A model generated the notes under the pieces. That model worked only from the letters and a program-made list of their open reading frames with translations, was not told the origin of the DNA and did not search any database. This document shows positions 1 to 7,313 of a stretch of DNA of 32,846 bases, piece by piece. Source of the stretch: Bacteroidaceae bacterium (lineage in GTDB: Bacteria; Bacteroidota; Bacteroidia; Bacteroidales; Bacteroidaceae). Positions within the stretch are counted from its first letter, which is position 1, and each line of letters begins with the position of its first letter. Both the position numbers and the translations under genes were made by a program. The stretch covers positions 1 to 32,846 of the forward strand of contig JAGBPB010000078.1 in assembly GCA_017633615.1 (NCBI GenBank). The letters are read 5' to 3'.

Positions 1-1
1 A

Positions 2-442
2 ACACGCCCATCAATTCAATTTGATGCCATGTCGGGCACAGCGGGAGAGGTAACCGCCCGCAGTACCCGCTTCGGTACAATCCTTTCAGGCCGTGCCCGT
101 CAGCCGGGCCGCGTCACCCCTCAGCAGAAAGATATGCGTGCACTCTTCGCCCGCGTGGGCCGCAGTTTCAAGCGCCTTACTCCAGCTCAGATTGATGCCT
201 GGTCATCATTCGCCCAACAGTACAGCTTCGGCAGCCGTATGGAGGCCAAAAGCCCCGCTGTTAACGCCTATGTCACCCTTAACTGCAACTATTGCACTTT
301 TGGGTTGTTTATACAGAGTCTAATTTCAAAAAAGTGCCTAAATTATGCCTACCTTTTTAGAGTAGGTTGTAGCAAACCAGTGTTGATAATGCCATTTAAA
401 GGTTGTGTTTGTGTCAACTTGTTGCATTTGATAGTCCCATAA
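2..442 (+). pseudogene. 3' part of a probable phage/prophage protein, C-terminus degenerate
   Basis: The reading frame is open to the left edge of the window, so the gene probably starts outside it; the ATG at 29 lies within what looks like continuous coding sequence. Residues up to about position 300 are basic and GC-rich. They include a run of the form RxxxLFARVGRSFKRLTPAQIDAW followed by NAYVTLN, which recalls small Bacteroidetes phage or prophage proteins (remembered resemblance, not a search). After about position 300 the composition turns AT-rich and the translation becomes Cys/Leu/Val-rich with no sensible pattern up to the stop at 440-442. I read this as a real gene whose 3' end was replaced or lost. 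An intact unknown protein is the alternative. Confidence 0.45.
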
Positions 443-678
443 TGCTTCTCATTATAAAATTAGCCTGAAAAATGGCCCCAACTATCTAACTCATTTCTTT
501 TTGTTCTTTTTTAGACAATAAAGATTTCCCTCTTGGGCATATAATCAATCATTAACGCATAAAAGTATCTTTTAATTTGTTTGATAAGCATCAAGCGTCG
601 GGATTTATTGCATATTTGCAGTAAATCCCGATAGTAAAAGGGTCAATACGCTTAAAATAAATGTTTTAATCTATATAA
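443..678. other. AT-rich non-coding stretch with one stem-loop
   Basis: No convincing ORF is present. The stretch is clearly more AT-rich than the rest of the window. It contains one stem-loop at 599-630: CGGGATTTA pairs perfectly with TAAATCCCG, with an inner TGCA/TGCA. No poly-T tract follows it. The stretch separates two broken genes and is probably decayed accessory DNA. Confidence 0.5.
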
Positions 679-1155
679 TCATTCCTTTTTGAAGGTGCCA
701 GAAGATATGATATAAAGGGTAAGGAGTATTACAAGTCCTTCCAAAAATATTATTGTGTTGATGTGGGCTTGAGGAATGCTCGTCTGAATTTCAGACAACA
801 GGAGATAACCCACATTATGGAGAATGTTATCTATAATGAATTGCGTTCACGAGACTACCTTGTGGATGTAGGATTAGTAGAGGCCCGTGAGGTGAGGGAT
901 GGAAAGCAGGTTTACATCCAGTACGAGATAGATTTTATTGCTACAAACGGACTAGACAAATATTATATACAATCTGCATACGCTTTACCTTCTGAGACTA
1001 AGCAAAATCAGGAACTAAAATCTCTGAAAAAGATAGGAGACTCTTTTCAGAAGATTGTAATCCTAGGAGATGATATTGCCACCTATACCAATGATGACGG
1101 TATAATTTTTATGGGCTTACACCAGTTCTTGATGAACAGCGACATATTGAAGTAA
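679..1155 (+). pseudogene. C-terminal remnant of an AAA_14/DUF4143 ATP-binding protein
   Basis: In frame from just after a stop at 676-678, the translation contains RRYDIKGKEYY, YYCVDVGLRNARLNFRQ, THIMENVIYNEL, YEIDFIATNG and KYYIQSAY. This is the typical end of DUF4143 ATPases, in which an N-terminal AAA domain with a Walker A precedes the DUF4143 domain. Family members are usually about 400 residues, and only about 158 remain. No Walker A, no Walker B and no plausible start precede it; a GTG at 763 could start a 130-residue product, but that lies inside the conserved block. The last conserved strand and the stop are intact, so the loss is from the 5' side. It lies beside a truncated phage-like gene, which fits an eroded accessory patch. 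Confidence 0.8.
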
Positions 1156-1210
1156 CTATCGGATTATTTAGTTAAATAAGTATTCAAGTAATTGTTAAAA
1201 GGAGAGAAAC

Positions 1211-1732
1211 TCAGAGAAAGCGTTTTCGCTTTATAAAGCCGAATTCACTGCCGTCATGCCGCTTGCCGTTTAGTTTCCAGCTCCTGTCACATGTGGGATT
1301 GGATCCTTCCTTATGGTTAGAGCAGTGATAATGTATGATATCAATAGAGCCGTCAGGCCAGGTGAGTGTTATGTCCTCATCCATATCGGCAGCACCGTCT
1401 ATCTCACCGAATACAAGTCTGTATGTGCCGTCAGGTGCTCCGTAGAGTGGGCCCGGCTGTGCAAAGAGTCCGTACAGCCTGGCCAGATAAGCGCGGGTTG
1501 AGGTCTTGTTGCCTATTTCACTCCAATCCTGAACGGTGTATGTCTCATCTTTGAACTGAAGTGTCATTCCTGGCATATCGGGCTCAATGATGGAATTGTT
1601 GTTTACGTCTGTGGCGTATATGTACAGATAAACGGGTGCCCAATCCACTTCATAGCTCTCAATATCCAGGCTGCAGCCTGCATTGAAGAGGGTGGCGATG
1701 ATGAATGCCGTATATAAAAGTTTTCTTGCCAT
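1211..1732 (-). CDS. Hypothetical lipoprotein
   Basis: A 173-residue exported protein. The N-terminus has two basic residues, a hydrophobic stretch and a lipobox ending in FNAGC, so Cys20 should be lipidated and the protein held in the inner or outer membrane. The mature part is acidic and rich in Tyr, Trp and Gly, with two close Cys/His clusters near residues 135-148 (HYHCSNH and TCDRSW) that could form a disulfide or bind metal. I do not recognise a family. A Bacteroidetes -7 box lies about 30 bp upstream on the same strand, so the gene is probably transcribed alone, divergently from the small membrane protein to its right. Confidence 0.75.
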   Translation of the reverse strand: MARKLLYTAFIIATLFNAGCSLDIESYEVDWAPVYLYIYATDVNNNSIIEPDMPGMTLQFKDETYTVQDWSEIGNKTSTRAYLARLYGLFAQPGPLYGAPDGTYRLVFGEIDGAADMDEDITLTWPDGSIDIIHYHCSNHKEGSNPTCDRSWKLNGKRHDGSEFGFIKRKRFL

Positions 1733-1763
1733 ATTTGAGGTTCTAATGTTGTTGTTATGTTTG

Positions 1764-1771
1764 CAAATTTA
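1764..1771 (-). promoter_or_regulatory. -7 promoter element of the lipoprotein gene
   Basis: On the minus strand the sequence is TAAATTTG, matching the Bacteroidetes sigma-ABfr -7 consensus TAnnTTTG. The start codon is 31 bp downstream. No clear -33 TTTG is seen at the usual distance. Confidence 0.45.
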
Positions 1772-1813
1772 ATGATTTTATGGGGAGTTGTTATGTAGTT
1801 TGCGTTTTTGCAT

Positions 1814-1821
1814 TATCTTTG
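1814..1821 (+). promoter_or_regulatory. -7 promoter element of the small membrane protein gene
   Basis: TATCTTTG matches TAnnTTTG exactly. The ATG at 1870 is about 48 bp downstream. The -33 region is not well conserved. Confidence 0.5.
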
Positions 1822-1869
1822 CGTATAAGGATAGTTATCCTTGTTTGTAAAAAACGGAGTCAAACTGCT

Positions 1870-2082
1870 ATGAATAAGATAATAAGAACCCTAAAGGAAA
1901 GGCCAATCCTCAGCATCCTGATATGTGTGTTATTATCTGAGATAATACAGCTTGTTGTTTTTCTGGTTTCCAAGACACCGCCGTCATTCCATTACGGTAT
2001 TGCTGTTATGGCGTTGCTGGCGCTGTTTATAATGCCTGTGATGCTCAGCAGGCAAAACGATAAGAAAAATAAGAAAAATTAA
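1870..2082 (+). CDS. Small hypothetical membrane protein (70 aa)
   Basis: A 70-residue protein with a basic N-terminus, two hydrophobic segments (about residues 13-33 and 43-60) and a Lys/Asn-rich tail, so it is probably a two-helix inner-membrane hairpin with both ends in the cytoplasm. I chose the ATG at 1870 because it follows a -7 box at 1814-1821; a longer frame starting at 1780 would begin upstream of that promoter. No family is recognised, and its small size means coding status rests on frame and promoter alone. It lies divergently from the lipoprotein and just upstream of the cobalamin riboswitch, with no visible functional link to either. Confidence 0.5.
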   Translation: MNKIIRTLKERPILSILICVLLSEIIQLVVFLVSKTPPSFHYGIAVMALLALFIMPVMLSRQNDKKNKKN

Positions 2083-2115
2083 TGCCGGACGTATAACAAT
2101 ACCATCTCTTTTACT

Positions 2116-2123
2116 TATTTTTG
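2116..2123 (+). promoter_or_regulatory. -7 promoter element before the cobalamin riboswitch
   Basis: TATTTTTG fits TAnnTTTG and would place the transcript start near 2130, exactly at the 5' edge of the riboswitch aptamer. Confidence 0.5.
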
Positions 2124-2126
2124 CGT

Positions 2127-2320
2127 TCAGAATTGAGGTATCTGTTGATTCAGATTTAATAGGGAACACGGGTGAGAATCCCGGACAGTCCCGCTGCTGT
2201 ATTTCTCAGATACGGATTCCGGATGAGCAACCGCTCCCATTGGTTGCAAAAAACGCCACTGGCCATCTGGTCGGGAAGGTTCCGGAGTCCTGAGATAAGT
2301 CAGAAGACCTGCCCCAAATT
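2127..2320 (+). promoter_or_regulatory. Cobalamin (B12) riboswitch aptamer
   Basis: The core of the adenosylcobalamin/B12 riboswitch is directly readable. AGGGAACACGG followed by GTGAGAATCCCGG and ACAGTCCCGCTGCTGT lies at 2161-2200. A GCCACTGG segment lies at about 2255-2262 and GGGAAGG at 2273-2279. The B12 box AAGTCAGAAGACCTGCC lies at 2297-2313. Such aptamers normally lower expression of B12 uptake or synthesis genes when cobalamin is present. Here the next recognisable gene (PEGA-domain protein) starts 300 bp later, behind two hairpins, and is not a known B12 gene. The 5' and 3' limits are approximate. Confidence 0.93.
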
Positions 2321-2366
2321 CAAAGTTTTACTTGAGCCCCGCGGATAGGGCCGGTATGACAAAATA

Positions 2367-2465
2367 ATGTCAGAAGAATTAAAGACAGTTCAGAAACGGG
2401 CGTATTATGCCCCTGTCGGGTTGTGCATGGTGATGCATCATCCCGTAGGGTCGTATAGGCTTTAG
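2367..2465 (+). CDS. Possible 32-codon ORF directly behind the riboswitch
   Basis: ATG at 2367 to TAG at 2463-2465. The product is 32 residues, beginning MSEELKTVQKRAYYAPVG and ending CMVMHHPVGSYRL. It is the first ORF after the aptamer, about 50 bp from the B12 box. No family is recognised. No strong ribosome binding site is visible, and the second half can also fold as an imperfect hairpin (CGGG...TGCAT/ATGCA...CCCG, about 2417-2445), so the signal could be RNA structure rather than protein. It could be a short regulated peptide, a leader peptide, or chance. Confidence 0.25.
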   Translation: MSEELKTVQKRAYYAPVGLCMVMHHPVGSYRL

Positions 2466-2507
2466 ATATATCCATTACTTGTTTGACAGCTTCAGAAATT
2501 GAGGCAA

Positions 2508-2533
2508 ACAGGAATTTCTTAAAAGGTTCCTGT
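2508..2533 (+). terminator. Stem-loop downstream of the riboswitch
   Basis: ACAGGAA pairs with TTCCTGT (7 bp) across a 12-nt A/T-rich loop. No U-tract follows. It may be part of the riboswitch expression platform. Confidence 0.3.
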
Positions 2534-2537
2534 ATGA

Positions 2538-2565
2538 GTAAGGGAGACCGTGAGGCCTCCCTTAC
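2538..2565 (+). terminator. Strong GC-rich hairpin before the PEGA gene
   Basis: GTAAGGGAG pairs perfectly with CTCCCTTAC (9 bp) across a 10-nt loop. It lies 5 bp after the preceding hairpin and about 50 bp before the PEGA gene. A U-rich tail is weak (TTGTG), so it may act as a terminator or as an attenuating structure. Confidence 0.45.
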
Positions 2566-2617
2566 TTGTGCCGGGTGTATTTAAACCATTGTACGCGGAA
2601 TGTATCTAATAAAAGGT

Positions 2618-3415
2618 ATGGATAGACATTGTCTCAGGCGTGTGGCTTTTGCTGCATGGGCGTTATGCCTGTGCAGTGTGGCCTATGCCCAGTGGGAGGA
2701 GCCTGTTGTCATTGATGACAATTATCAATACCATGAGTATCCGCTTCAGGAGGGTGCTCCGCTGGAGATAGGTAAGCCTGCATCCGGCGTGGGGTCTGTG
2801 CTGTTTGAGACGAATCCTACCGGGGCCAAGGTTTTCATAGATGATATTTATCAGGGCGTGACTCCGCTCCTTATAAACAATGTTGCTGACGGTACTTACA
2901 GCGCCCGCTTTGAGAAAGAGGGTTACCTCAACTATTATACGGTGTTTGATGTGGCGGCTACACTGCAGTCACACGTTACTGCGGGATTGCAGCCCAGGCA
3001 ACACTATTTCTTTGACCGCCGTGAGATGTACACGACTGTGGTGTATGAGCACAGCTCAATGAATGCCCAAGGGTGGGGCGTAGGTAACTCCTGGGGCGGA
3101 TATGTAAGGAATCTCAATCTGGAACAGAGCACGATAGTACATATAGGCGTAAACAACACTGTCTCTTTTGAAGGCTCTGTGGGATACGGATTCATAATAG
3201 GCCGACTTAACAGGTTTCGCCTGACTCCGCAGATAGGATACGCCGGCGTTTGGTTTGATCATGTGGATACGGCCATGAGCGGCTGGAACGGTTATATGCG
3301 CGGTGCGCTGGACTTTAAGTGCGGTATTACTGAGCAATATGCAGTCTCAGCAAAACTTATCTATGATAAGACCGGCATAGGTTTTAGGGCCGGCATTCTC
3401 TTCTATGTGAATTAA
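2618..3415 (+). CDS. Secreted PEGA-domain protein
   Basis: A 265-residue protein exported by a signal peptide (basic MDRHCLRR, then a hydrophobic run ending VAYA). A PEGA domain occupies about residues 59-127, visible as GSVLFETNPTGAKVFIDD, GVTPLLINNVADGTYSARFEKEGY and a closing beta strand. PEGA domains are small beta sandwiches of surface or S-layer-like proteins. The C-terminal 130 residues alternate aromatic and Gly residues, such as GYGFIIGRLNRFRLTPQIGYAGV and end in an aromatic-rich strand, which suggests a small outer-membrane beta structure. I preferred the Met at 2618 to the one at 2600 because it gives a proper signal peptide. Whether the upstream riboswitch reaches this gene is unclear, since two hairpins lie between them. 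Confidence 0.8.
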   Translation: MDRHCLRRVAFAAWALCLCSVAYAQWEEPVVIDDNYQYHEYPLQEGAPLEIGKPASGVGSVLFETNPTGAKVFIDDIYQGVTPLLINNVADGTYSARFEKEGYLNYYTVFDVAATLQSHVTAGLQPRQHYFFDRREMYTTVVYEHSSMNAQGWGVGNSWGGYVRNLNLEQSTIVHIGVNNTVSFEGSVGYGFIIGRLNRFRLTPQIGYAGVWFDHVDTAMSGWNGYMRGALDFKCGITEQYAVSAKLIYDKTGIGFRAGILFYVN

Positions 3416-3421
3416 AATACG

Positions 3422-3429
3422 TAACTTCG
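3422..3429 (+). promoter_or_regulatory. Weak -7-like element before the kdgK-kdgA operon
   Basis: TAACTTCG differs from TAnnTTTG at one position and lies 26 bp before the ATG at 3456, just after the PEGA stop codon. Confidence 0.3.
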
Positions 3430-3455
3430 CAGTCTGAAAACTTATAGTTTCTTAG

Positions 3456-4487
3456 ATGAATAAGACAGTTACTTTCGGCGAGGTTATGCTTCGTCTTGCC
3501 ACTCCGGGCTATGAGCGCTTCGGACAGGGCAACATGCTTAGTGCGACATATGGCGGCGGTGAGGCCAACGTGGCAGTATCACTTGCCAACTACGGATTAC
3601 CCGTATCATTCGTGACCCGTGTTCCTGATAATGATATTGCTGCAGCCTGCCTGCGTGAGTTGCGCGGATTTGGCGTTGATGTGAGTGATGTTATCCTGGG
3701 CGGTGACCGTTTGGGTATATATTTCCTGGAAACCGGCGCTGTGAGCCGCGGAAGCAAGGTTATCTATGACCGTGCAGGCTCATCGATAGCTCAGATTGAG
3801 CCGGGTATGATTGACTGGGACAAGGTGCTTGAGGGCGCCGGATGGTTCCATTGGACCGGTATAACTCCCGCAATATCAGAGGGTGCCGCAAAGGTTTGCC
3901 TTGAGGCTGTCAAGAAGTGCAATGAGAAGGGTATTACCGTATCTTGTGACCTTAACTACCGCAAGAACCTGTGGAAGTGGGGCAAGAAAGCTGCAGAGGT
4001 TATGCCTGATCTGGTGGCATGCACCGATATCGTTTTGGGTAACGAAGAGGATGCACAGATGGCTCTTGGCATCAAGCCTGAGGGTGTGGACGTAACAGGC
4101 GGAAAGGTGGATGCCGATGCATATCTGTCAGTATCAAAGCAGATTATGGCCCGATTCCCGCGCTGCAAGAAGGTTATAACCACTCTGCGCGGATCAATAA
4201 ATGCAAACCACAATATGTGGAAGGGTGTGCTGTATGACGGCAAGACTCTCTATAAATCAAGAGAGTATGATATCACACACATAGTTGACCGTGTAGGCGG
4301 CGGTGATTCTTTCATGGGCGGTCTTATCTATGGTCTGCGTGTTTATGAGGATGACCAGAAAGCGCTTGATTTTGCTGTTGCCGCATCATGCTTAAAGCAC
4401 ACTATCTACGGTGATTACAACCGTGTTACTGTAAGTGAAGTAGAGAAACTTATGGGTGGCGATGCCTCCGGCCGCGTAGCCCGCTAA
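3456..4487 (+). CDS. kdgK: 2-keto-3-deoxygluconate kinase (PfkB family)
   Basis: This cytoplasmic sugar kinase phosphorylates 2-keto-3-deoxygluconate to KDPG with ATP, in the breakdown of uronates from pectin and similar glycans. Its 343 residues carry the PfkB signatures: an N-terminal GGGEANVAV (residues 33-41), a central beta/alpha core, and the C-terminal DRVGGGDSFMGG at about 278-289, where the Asp of GGGD is the catalytic base and the Gly run forms the anion hole. KDPG aldolase follows 11 bp downstream, which settles the substrate better than the sequence alone, since PfkB members are hard to separate. Other 2-keto-sugar kinases of the family remain possible. The C-terminus GGDASGRVAR is an ordinary polar tail. 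Confidence 0.88.
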   Translation: MNKTVTFGEVMLRLATPGYERFGQGNMLSATYGGGEANVAVSLANYGLPVSFVTRVPDNDIAAACLRELRGFGVDVSDVILGGDRLGIYFLETGAVSRGSKVIYDRAGSSIAQIEPGMIDWDKVLEGAGWFHWTGITPAISEGAAKVCLEAVKKCNEKGITVSCDLNYRKNLWKWGKKAAEVMPDLVACTDIVLGNEEDAQMALGIKPEGVDVTGGKVDADAYLSVSKQIMARFPRCKKVITTLRGSINANHNMWKGVLYDGKTLYKSREYDITHIVDRVGGGDSFMGGLIYGLRVYEDDQKALDFAVAASCLKHTIYGDYNRVTVSEVEKLMGGDASGRVAR

Positions 4488-4498
4488 CTATAACCGAT

Positions 4499-5167
4499 AT
4501 GAGCAGATTCAAGAGATTGCAGGTGCTGAATACTTTTGTGGGCACCGGAATAGTTCCGCTGTTCTATAACAAGGACGTGGAGATTGTCAAGAATGTGGTT
4601 AAGGCTTGCTACAAAGGCGGTGCCCGTGTGTTTGAGTTCACCAACCGCGGTGACTATGCGCATGAGGTGTTCGGTGAGGTCAACAAATGGTGCGCTACGG
4701 AGTGCCCTGAGATGATTATGGGCGTGGGCTCTGTAAGCGATCCCGCTACCGCCGCACTCTACATACAGCTTGGTGCAGGTTTCATTGTTTCACCCAGTCT
4801 CAATCCCGATATGGCCAAGATATGCAACCGCCGCAAGATTGCATGGATACCCGGCTGCGGTACTCTGACAGAAATTAATATGGCTGAGGAACTGGGCTGC
4901 GAGATCGTGAAGATATTCCCTGGTACAGAGGTGGGCGGTCCGTCATTTGTAAAGGCTATCAAGGGTCCGTGCCCTTGGACGGAGATTATGCCCTCAGGTG
5001 GTGTATCGCCTGATCCTGCAAGTCTGGAGGCTTGGTTCAAGGCCGGCGTAGCTTGCGTAGGCTTGGGTTCTCAGCTCACTCCAAAGGACGTTATCGCCAA
5101 AGGAGACTTCGGGTTCATAGAGAAGAAGATTGCTGAGTGCATCGAGTTCGTGAAGAAGATTCGCTGA
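4499..5167 (+). CDS. kdgA: KDPG aldolase (2-keto-3-deoxy-6-phosphogluconate aldolase)
   Basis: Cleaves KDPG to pyruvate and glyceraldehyde 3-phosphate, the step after the kinase encoded just upstream, so the two genes form one operon (11-bp gap). It is a TIM barrel of 222 residues. The Schiff-base Lys is Lys138 in EIVKIFPG. The conserved Glu is Glu46 in VFEFTNRG. Other family blocks are GVGSVSDP, FIVSPSLNP, WIPGCGTLTE and the phosphate-binding MPSGGV. The family also uses 2-keto-4-hydroxyglutarate. No 6-phosphogluconate dehydratase is present, so the pair probably serves uronate rather than gluconate catabolism (inference). The stop codon nearly touches that of the convergent dnaX gene. Confidence 0.9.
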   Translation: MSRFKRLQVLNTFVGTGIVPLFYNKDVEIVKNVVKACYKGGARVFEFTNRGDYAHEVFGEVNKWCATECPEMIMGVGSVSDPATAALYIQLGAGFIVSPSLNPDMAKICNRRKIAWIPGCGTLTEINMAEELGCEIVKIFPGTEVGGPSFVKAIKGPCPWTEIMPSGGVSPDPASLEAWFKAGVACVGLGSQLTPKDVIAKGDFGFIEKKIAECIEFVKKIR

Positions 5168-5176
5168 TTTAGCGAA
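5160..5176. terminator. Small stem-loop holding both convergent stop codons
   Basis: TTCGCT pairs with AGCGAA across the loop GATTT. The stop codons of kdgA and dnaX both lie within it. At 6 bp it is weak, so a terminator role is only possible. Confidence 0.3.
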
Positions 5177-6917
5177 GTTCGAGGCCGAATACGGATTCCA
5201 GCTCCTGGAGGGCTGGATTTTCTTTTTTCATTTTTGCGTATTGCTCATCGCGTGTGAGCAGGTGCTCCATGTTGCGTGACTGGTCAACATTAATCTGCAT
5301 GGAGATGGAGGGGTTGTTGAATACGCTGCGAATATGGCTGATGATGCGGTTCTCAGCCTGACGAATCTCATCGGCTACCATACCGTTTCCTGCCACAACC
5401 TTGAAGGCGGTGTCAGAAATCAACTCAAGATGGCTGTTTATCATGCGGTTCTTGAGCGGTGAGTCCTGACGCGGCAGGGTGGCGGCAAAATCATTCCAGC
5501 AGTTCTGGAGTTTCTCCTGTGAAAGCGGTTTGGCGGGATGCTGTTCCTGGTCTATAACCTGTACGGTCTGGCGGCCGTGAGGCTGGTCCGGGCGGCCTGC
5601 AGATTGGGGCCCGCGTATGGAGGTGAATATGCTTCCGCCCTTGATGGAGGGTATGGTACTTTTCCTGGCCGGTTGCGGAGCTGCACTCTGAACGGGCTGG
5701 GGTACGACCGGCTTCACGGTTGCCTTGGGCGTAGCCGCTACCGGAGCTGCCTGTGCTGCGGCAGCGTTCTTTTTGAATATGGGTTTCAGTCTTGTGGGCT
5801 TGCGCCCACTACTGTCATCATCCTCATCGGCCTGGGCAACCCTTATAAGAGTGAGTTCCACAAGCAGACGTTTGTTCTTGCTGATGCGGTAGTTCAGATC
5901 ACACTCATTGCAGATCTTGAGTGCGCGGTAAAGGAACTTGGGCTGGCATTTGGCGGCCTGAGTTTTGTAACGCTCGCGCATCTCATCGCTCACCTCAAGC
6001 AGGGGCAGGGTGCAGGCGTCACGGCTTACCATAAGGTTGCGCAGATGCAGCATGAGGCCGCTTATGAGGTGGCTGCCGTCAAACCCTTTTGCAAGTATCT
6101 CATTGAGAAGCATCAGTGAATCAGGGATGCGTTTCTCAAGGAACATATCTGTAAGCCTGAAGTAGTAGTCATAATCTATAACGTTCAGGTTCTCAATGGT
6201 TTTCTGATATGTGACCTGGCCTCCGGTAAAGCTTACCACCTGGTCAAAGATGGAGAGCGCGTCACGCATTCCGCCGTCTGATTTCTCTGCTATTATGGCA
6301 AGGGCCTCAGGCTGGGCGGTGACTCCCTCTTTCTGTGCAACAGACTGCAGATGCTCCACGATGTCCTTGTTGCTGATACGCCCAAAGTCATATATCTGGC
6401 AGCGTGACAGTATGGTGGGTATGATCTTATGCTTCTCAGTTGTGGCAAGTATGAATATGGCGTACTTGGGCGGCTCCTCAAGTGTCTTAAGGAAGGCGTT
6501 GAAAGCAGCCTGCGAGAGCATGTGAACCTCATCGATTATGTACACCTTGTACTTGCCGTTCATGGGTGGTATGCGCACCTGCTCAGTGAGGTTGCGGATG
6601 TCATCTACTGAGTTGTTGCTGGCGGCATCGAGCTCAAACACGTTATATGAGCGGAGCTCCTCATTGAAACTCTTACATGACTCACACTGGCCGCATGCCT
6701 CACCGTCAGCCCCGCGGTTGGTGCAGTTGATGGTCTTGGCAAAGATACGGGCACAGGTGGTCTTACCTACGCCACGCGGGCCGCAAAACAGGTAGGTGTT
6801 AGCCAGTTTGCCGGAGCTGATGGCATTCTTGAGCGTTGTGGTGAGGGCCTTCTGGCCTACAACGCTTTCAAACGTTACAGGGCGGTACTTACGGGCTGAT
6901 ACAATATAGTCTTCCAT
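5169..6917 (-). CDS. dnaX: DNA polymerase III subunits gamma/tau
   Basis: The clamp-loader ATPase of the replisome, 582 residues. N-terminal AAA+ domain: Walker A GPRGVGKT at residues 46-53, a zinc module with Cys65, Cys75, Cys78 and Cys81, Walker B YIIDEVHML near 126-134, and the sensor/arginine-finger run TEKHKIIPTILSRCQ. Domain III follows to about residue 365. Then comes a Lys/Pro/Ala/Gln-rich linker (about 370-450) and a C-terminal tau-like region. The linker holds no obvious slippery A6/A7 run, although GGCGTTCTTTTTGAA on the plus strand (AAAAAG on the coding strand) is near its start. A TATCTTTG -7 box lies only 7 bp before the ATG, so the leader must be very short. Confidence 0.96.
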   Translation of the reverse strand: MEDYIVSARKYRPVTFESVVGQKALTTTLKNAISSGKLANTYLFCGPRGVGKTTCARIFAKTINCTNRGADGEACGQCESCKSFNEELRSYNVFELDAASNNSVDDIRNLTEQVRIPPMNGKYKVYIIDEVHMLSQAAFNAFLKTLEEPPKYAIFILATTEKHKIIPTILSRCQIYDFGRISNKDIVEHLQSVAQKEGVTAQPEALAIIAEKSDGGMRDALSIFDQVVSFTGGQVTYQKTIENLNVIDYDYYFRLTDMFLEKRIPDSLMLLNEILAKGFDGSHLISGLMLHLRNLMVSRDACTLPLLEVSDEMRERYKTQAAKCQPKFLYRALKICNECDLNYRISKNKRLLVELTLIRVAQADEDDDSSGRKPTRLKPIFKKNAAAAQAAPVAATPKATVKPVVPQPVQSAAPQPARKSTIPSIKGGSIFTSIRGPQSAGRPDQPHGRQTVQVIDQEQHPAKPLSQEKLQNCWNDFAATLPRQDSPLKNRMINSHLELISDTAFKVVAGNGMVADEIRQAENRIISHIRSVFNNPSISMQINVDQSRNMEHLLTRDEQYAKMKKENPALQELESVFGLELR

Positions 6918-6923
6918 ATGTCA

Positions 6924-6931
6924 CAAAGATA
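6924..6931 (-). promoter_or_regulatory. -7 promoter element of dnaX
   Basis: On the minus strand TATCTTTG, an exact TAnnTTTG, ends 6 bp before the dnaX ATG. With the usual spacing transcription would start at or next to the start codon. Confidence 0.5.
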
Positions 6932-6956
6932 TTGTTTTTTTTCGGGCAACTCCATA

Positions 6957-6987
6957 ATTGCCAGTCAAGATTTTTGAACTATTTTTG
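6957..6987 (+). promoter_or_regulatory. Promoter of the FtsB/DivIC-like gene
   Basis: ATTG (6957-6960) is followed after 19 bp by TATTTTTG (6980-6987). This is the Bacteroidetes TTTG-N19-TAnnTTTG arrangement with one mismatch in the -33 box. The ATG is at 7008. Confidence 0.6.
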
Positions 6988-7007
6988 CATCACATAAAAG
7001 GCTGTTT

Positions 7008-7310
7008 ATGGATAACGGATTCTTACCGCAACTCAAGGTGTTTCTGGGCAGGAACAAATACTGGATAGTACTTGTGCTGTTCCTTGTTGTGATTCTTGTG
7101 GCGAGTGACAACAGTCTCGTCAAGAGGATGGTGCAGAAGCGTGAGATCAGGGCTTTGCAGGAGCAGCTGCAGCAGAGTGCGGAGCAGAAGCGTCAGAATG
7201 AGCTTATGCTTAATGACCTGAACAATGACAGCCTGGTGATAGACAGGATAGCCCGCGAGAAATACAACATGCACCGTGAGGATGAGGATCTGTTCCTGGA
7301 GCAGCATTAA
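7008..7310 (+). CDS. Septum formation initiator family protein (FtsB/DivIC-like)
   Basis: A 100-residue bitopic membrane protein of the divisome. One transmembrane helix (about residues 18-34) is followed by a coiled coil rich in Gln, Glu, Arg and Leu (about 38-75), then the short globular end typical of the family (LVIDRIAREKYNMHREDEDLFL; the REKYxM block is diagnostic). FtsB-type proteins pair with FtsL and FtsQ and regulate septal peptidoglycan synthesis. The gene shares a direction and a 3-bp gap with the membrane protein downstream. I am confident of the family; which cell-division name applies in this group is less certain. Confidence 0.87.
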   Translation: MDNGFLPQLKVFLGRNKYWIVLVLFLVVILVASDNSLVKRMVQKREIRALQEQLQQSAEQKRQNELMLNDLNNDSLVIDRIAREKYNMHREDEDLFLEQH

Positions 7311-7313
7311 GTT

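Noticed and set aside
599..630. Stem-loop as an attachment site or CRISPR-like repeat
   Set aside because: It occurs only once as far as I can see, with no flanking direct repeat and no integrase; a plain hairpin is the safer reading. No CRISPR array was seen anywhere.
5538..6119. 193-codon plus-strand frame inside dnaX
   Set aside because: Antisense to a well-supported gene, with no domain and no start signals.
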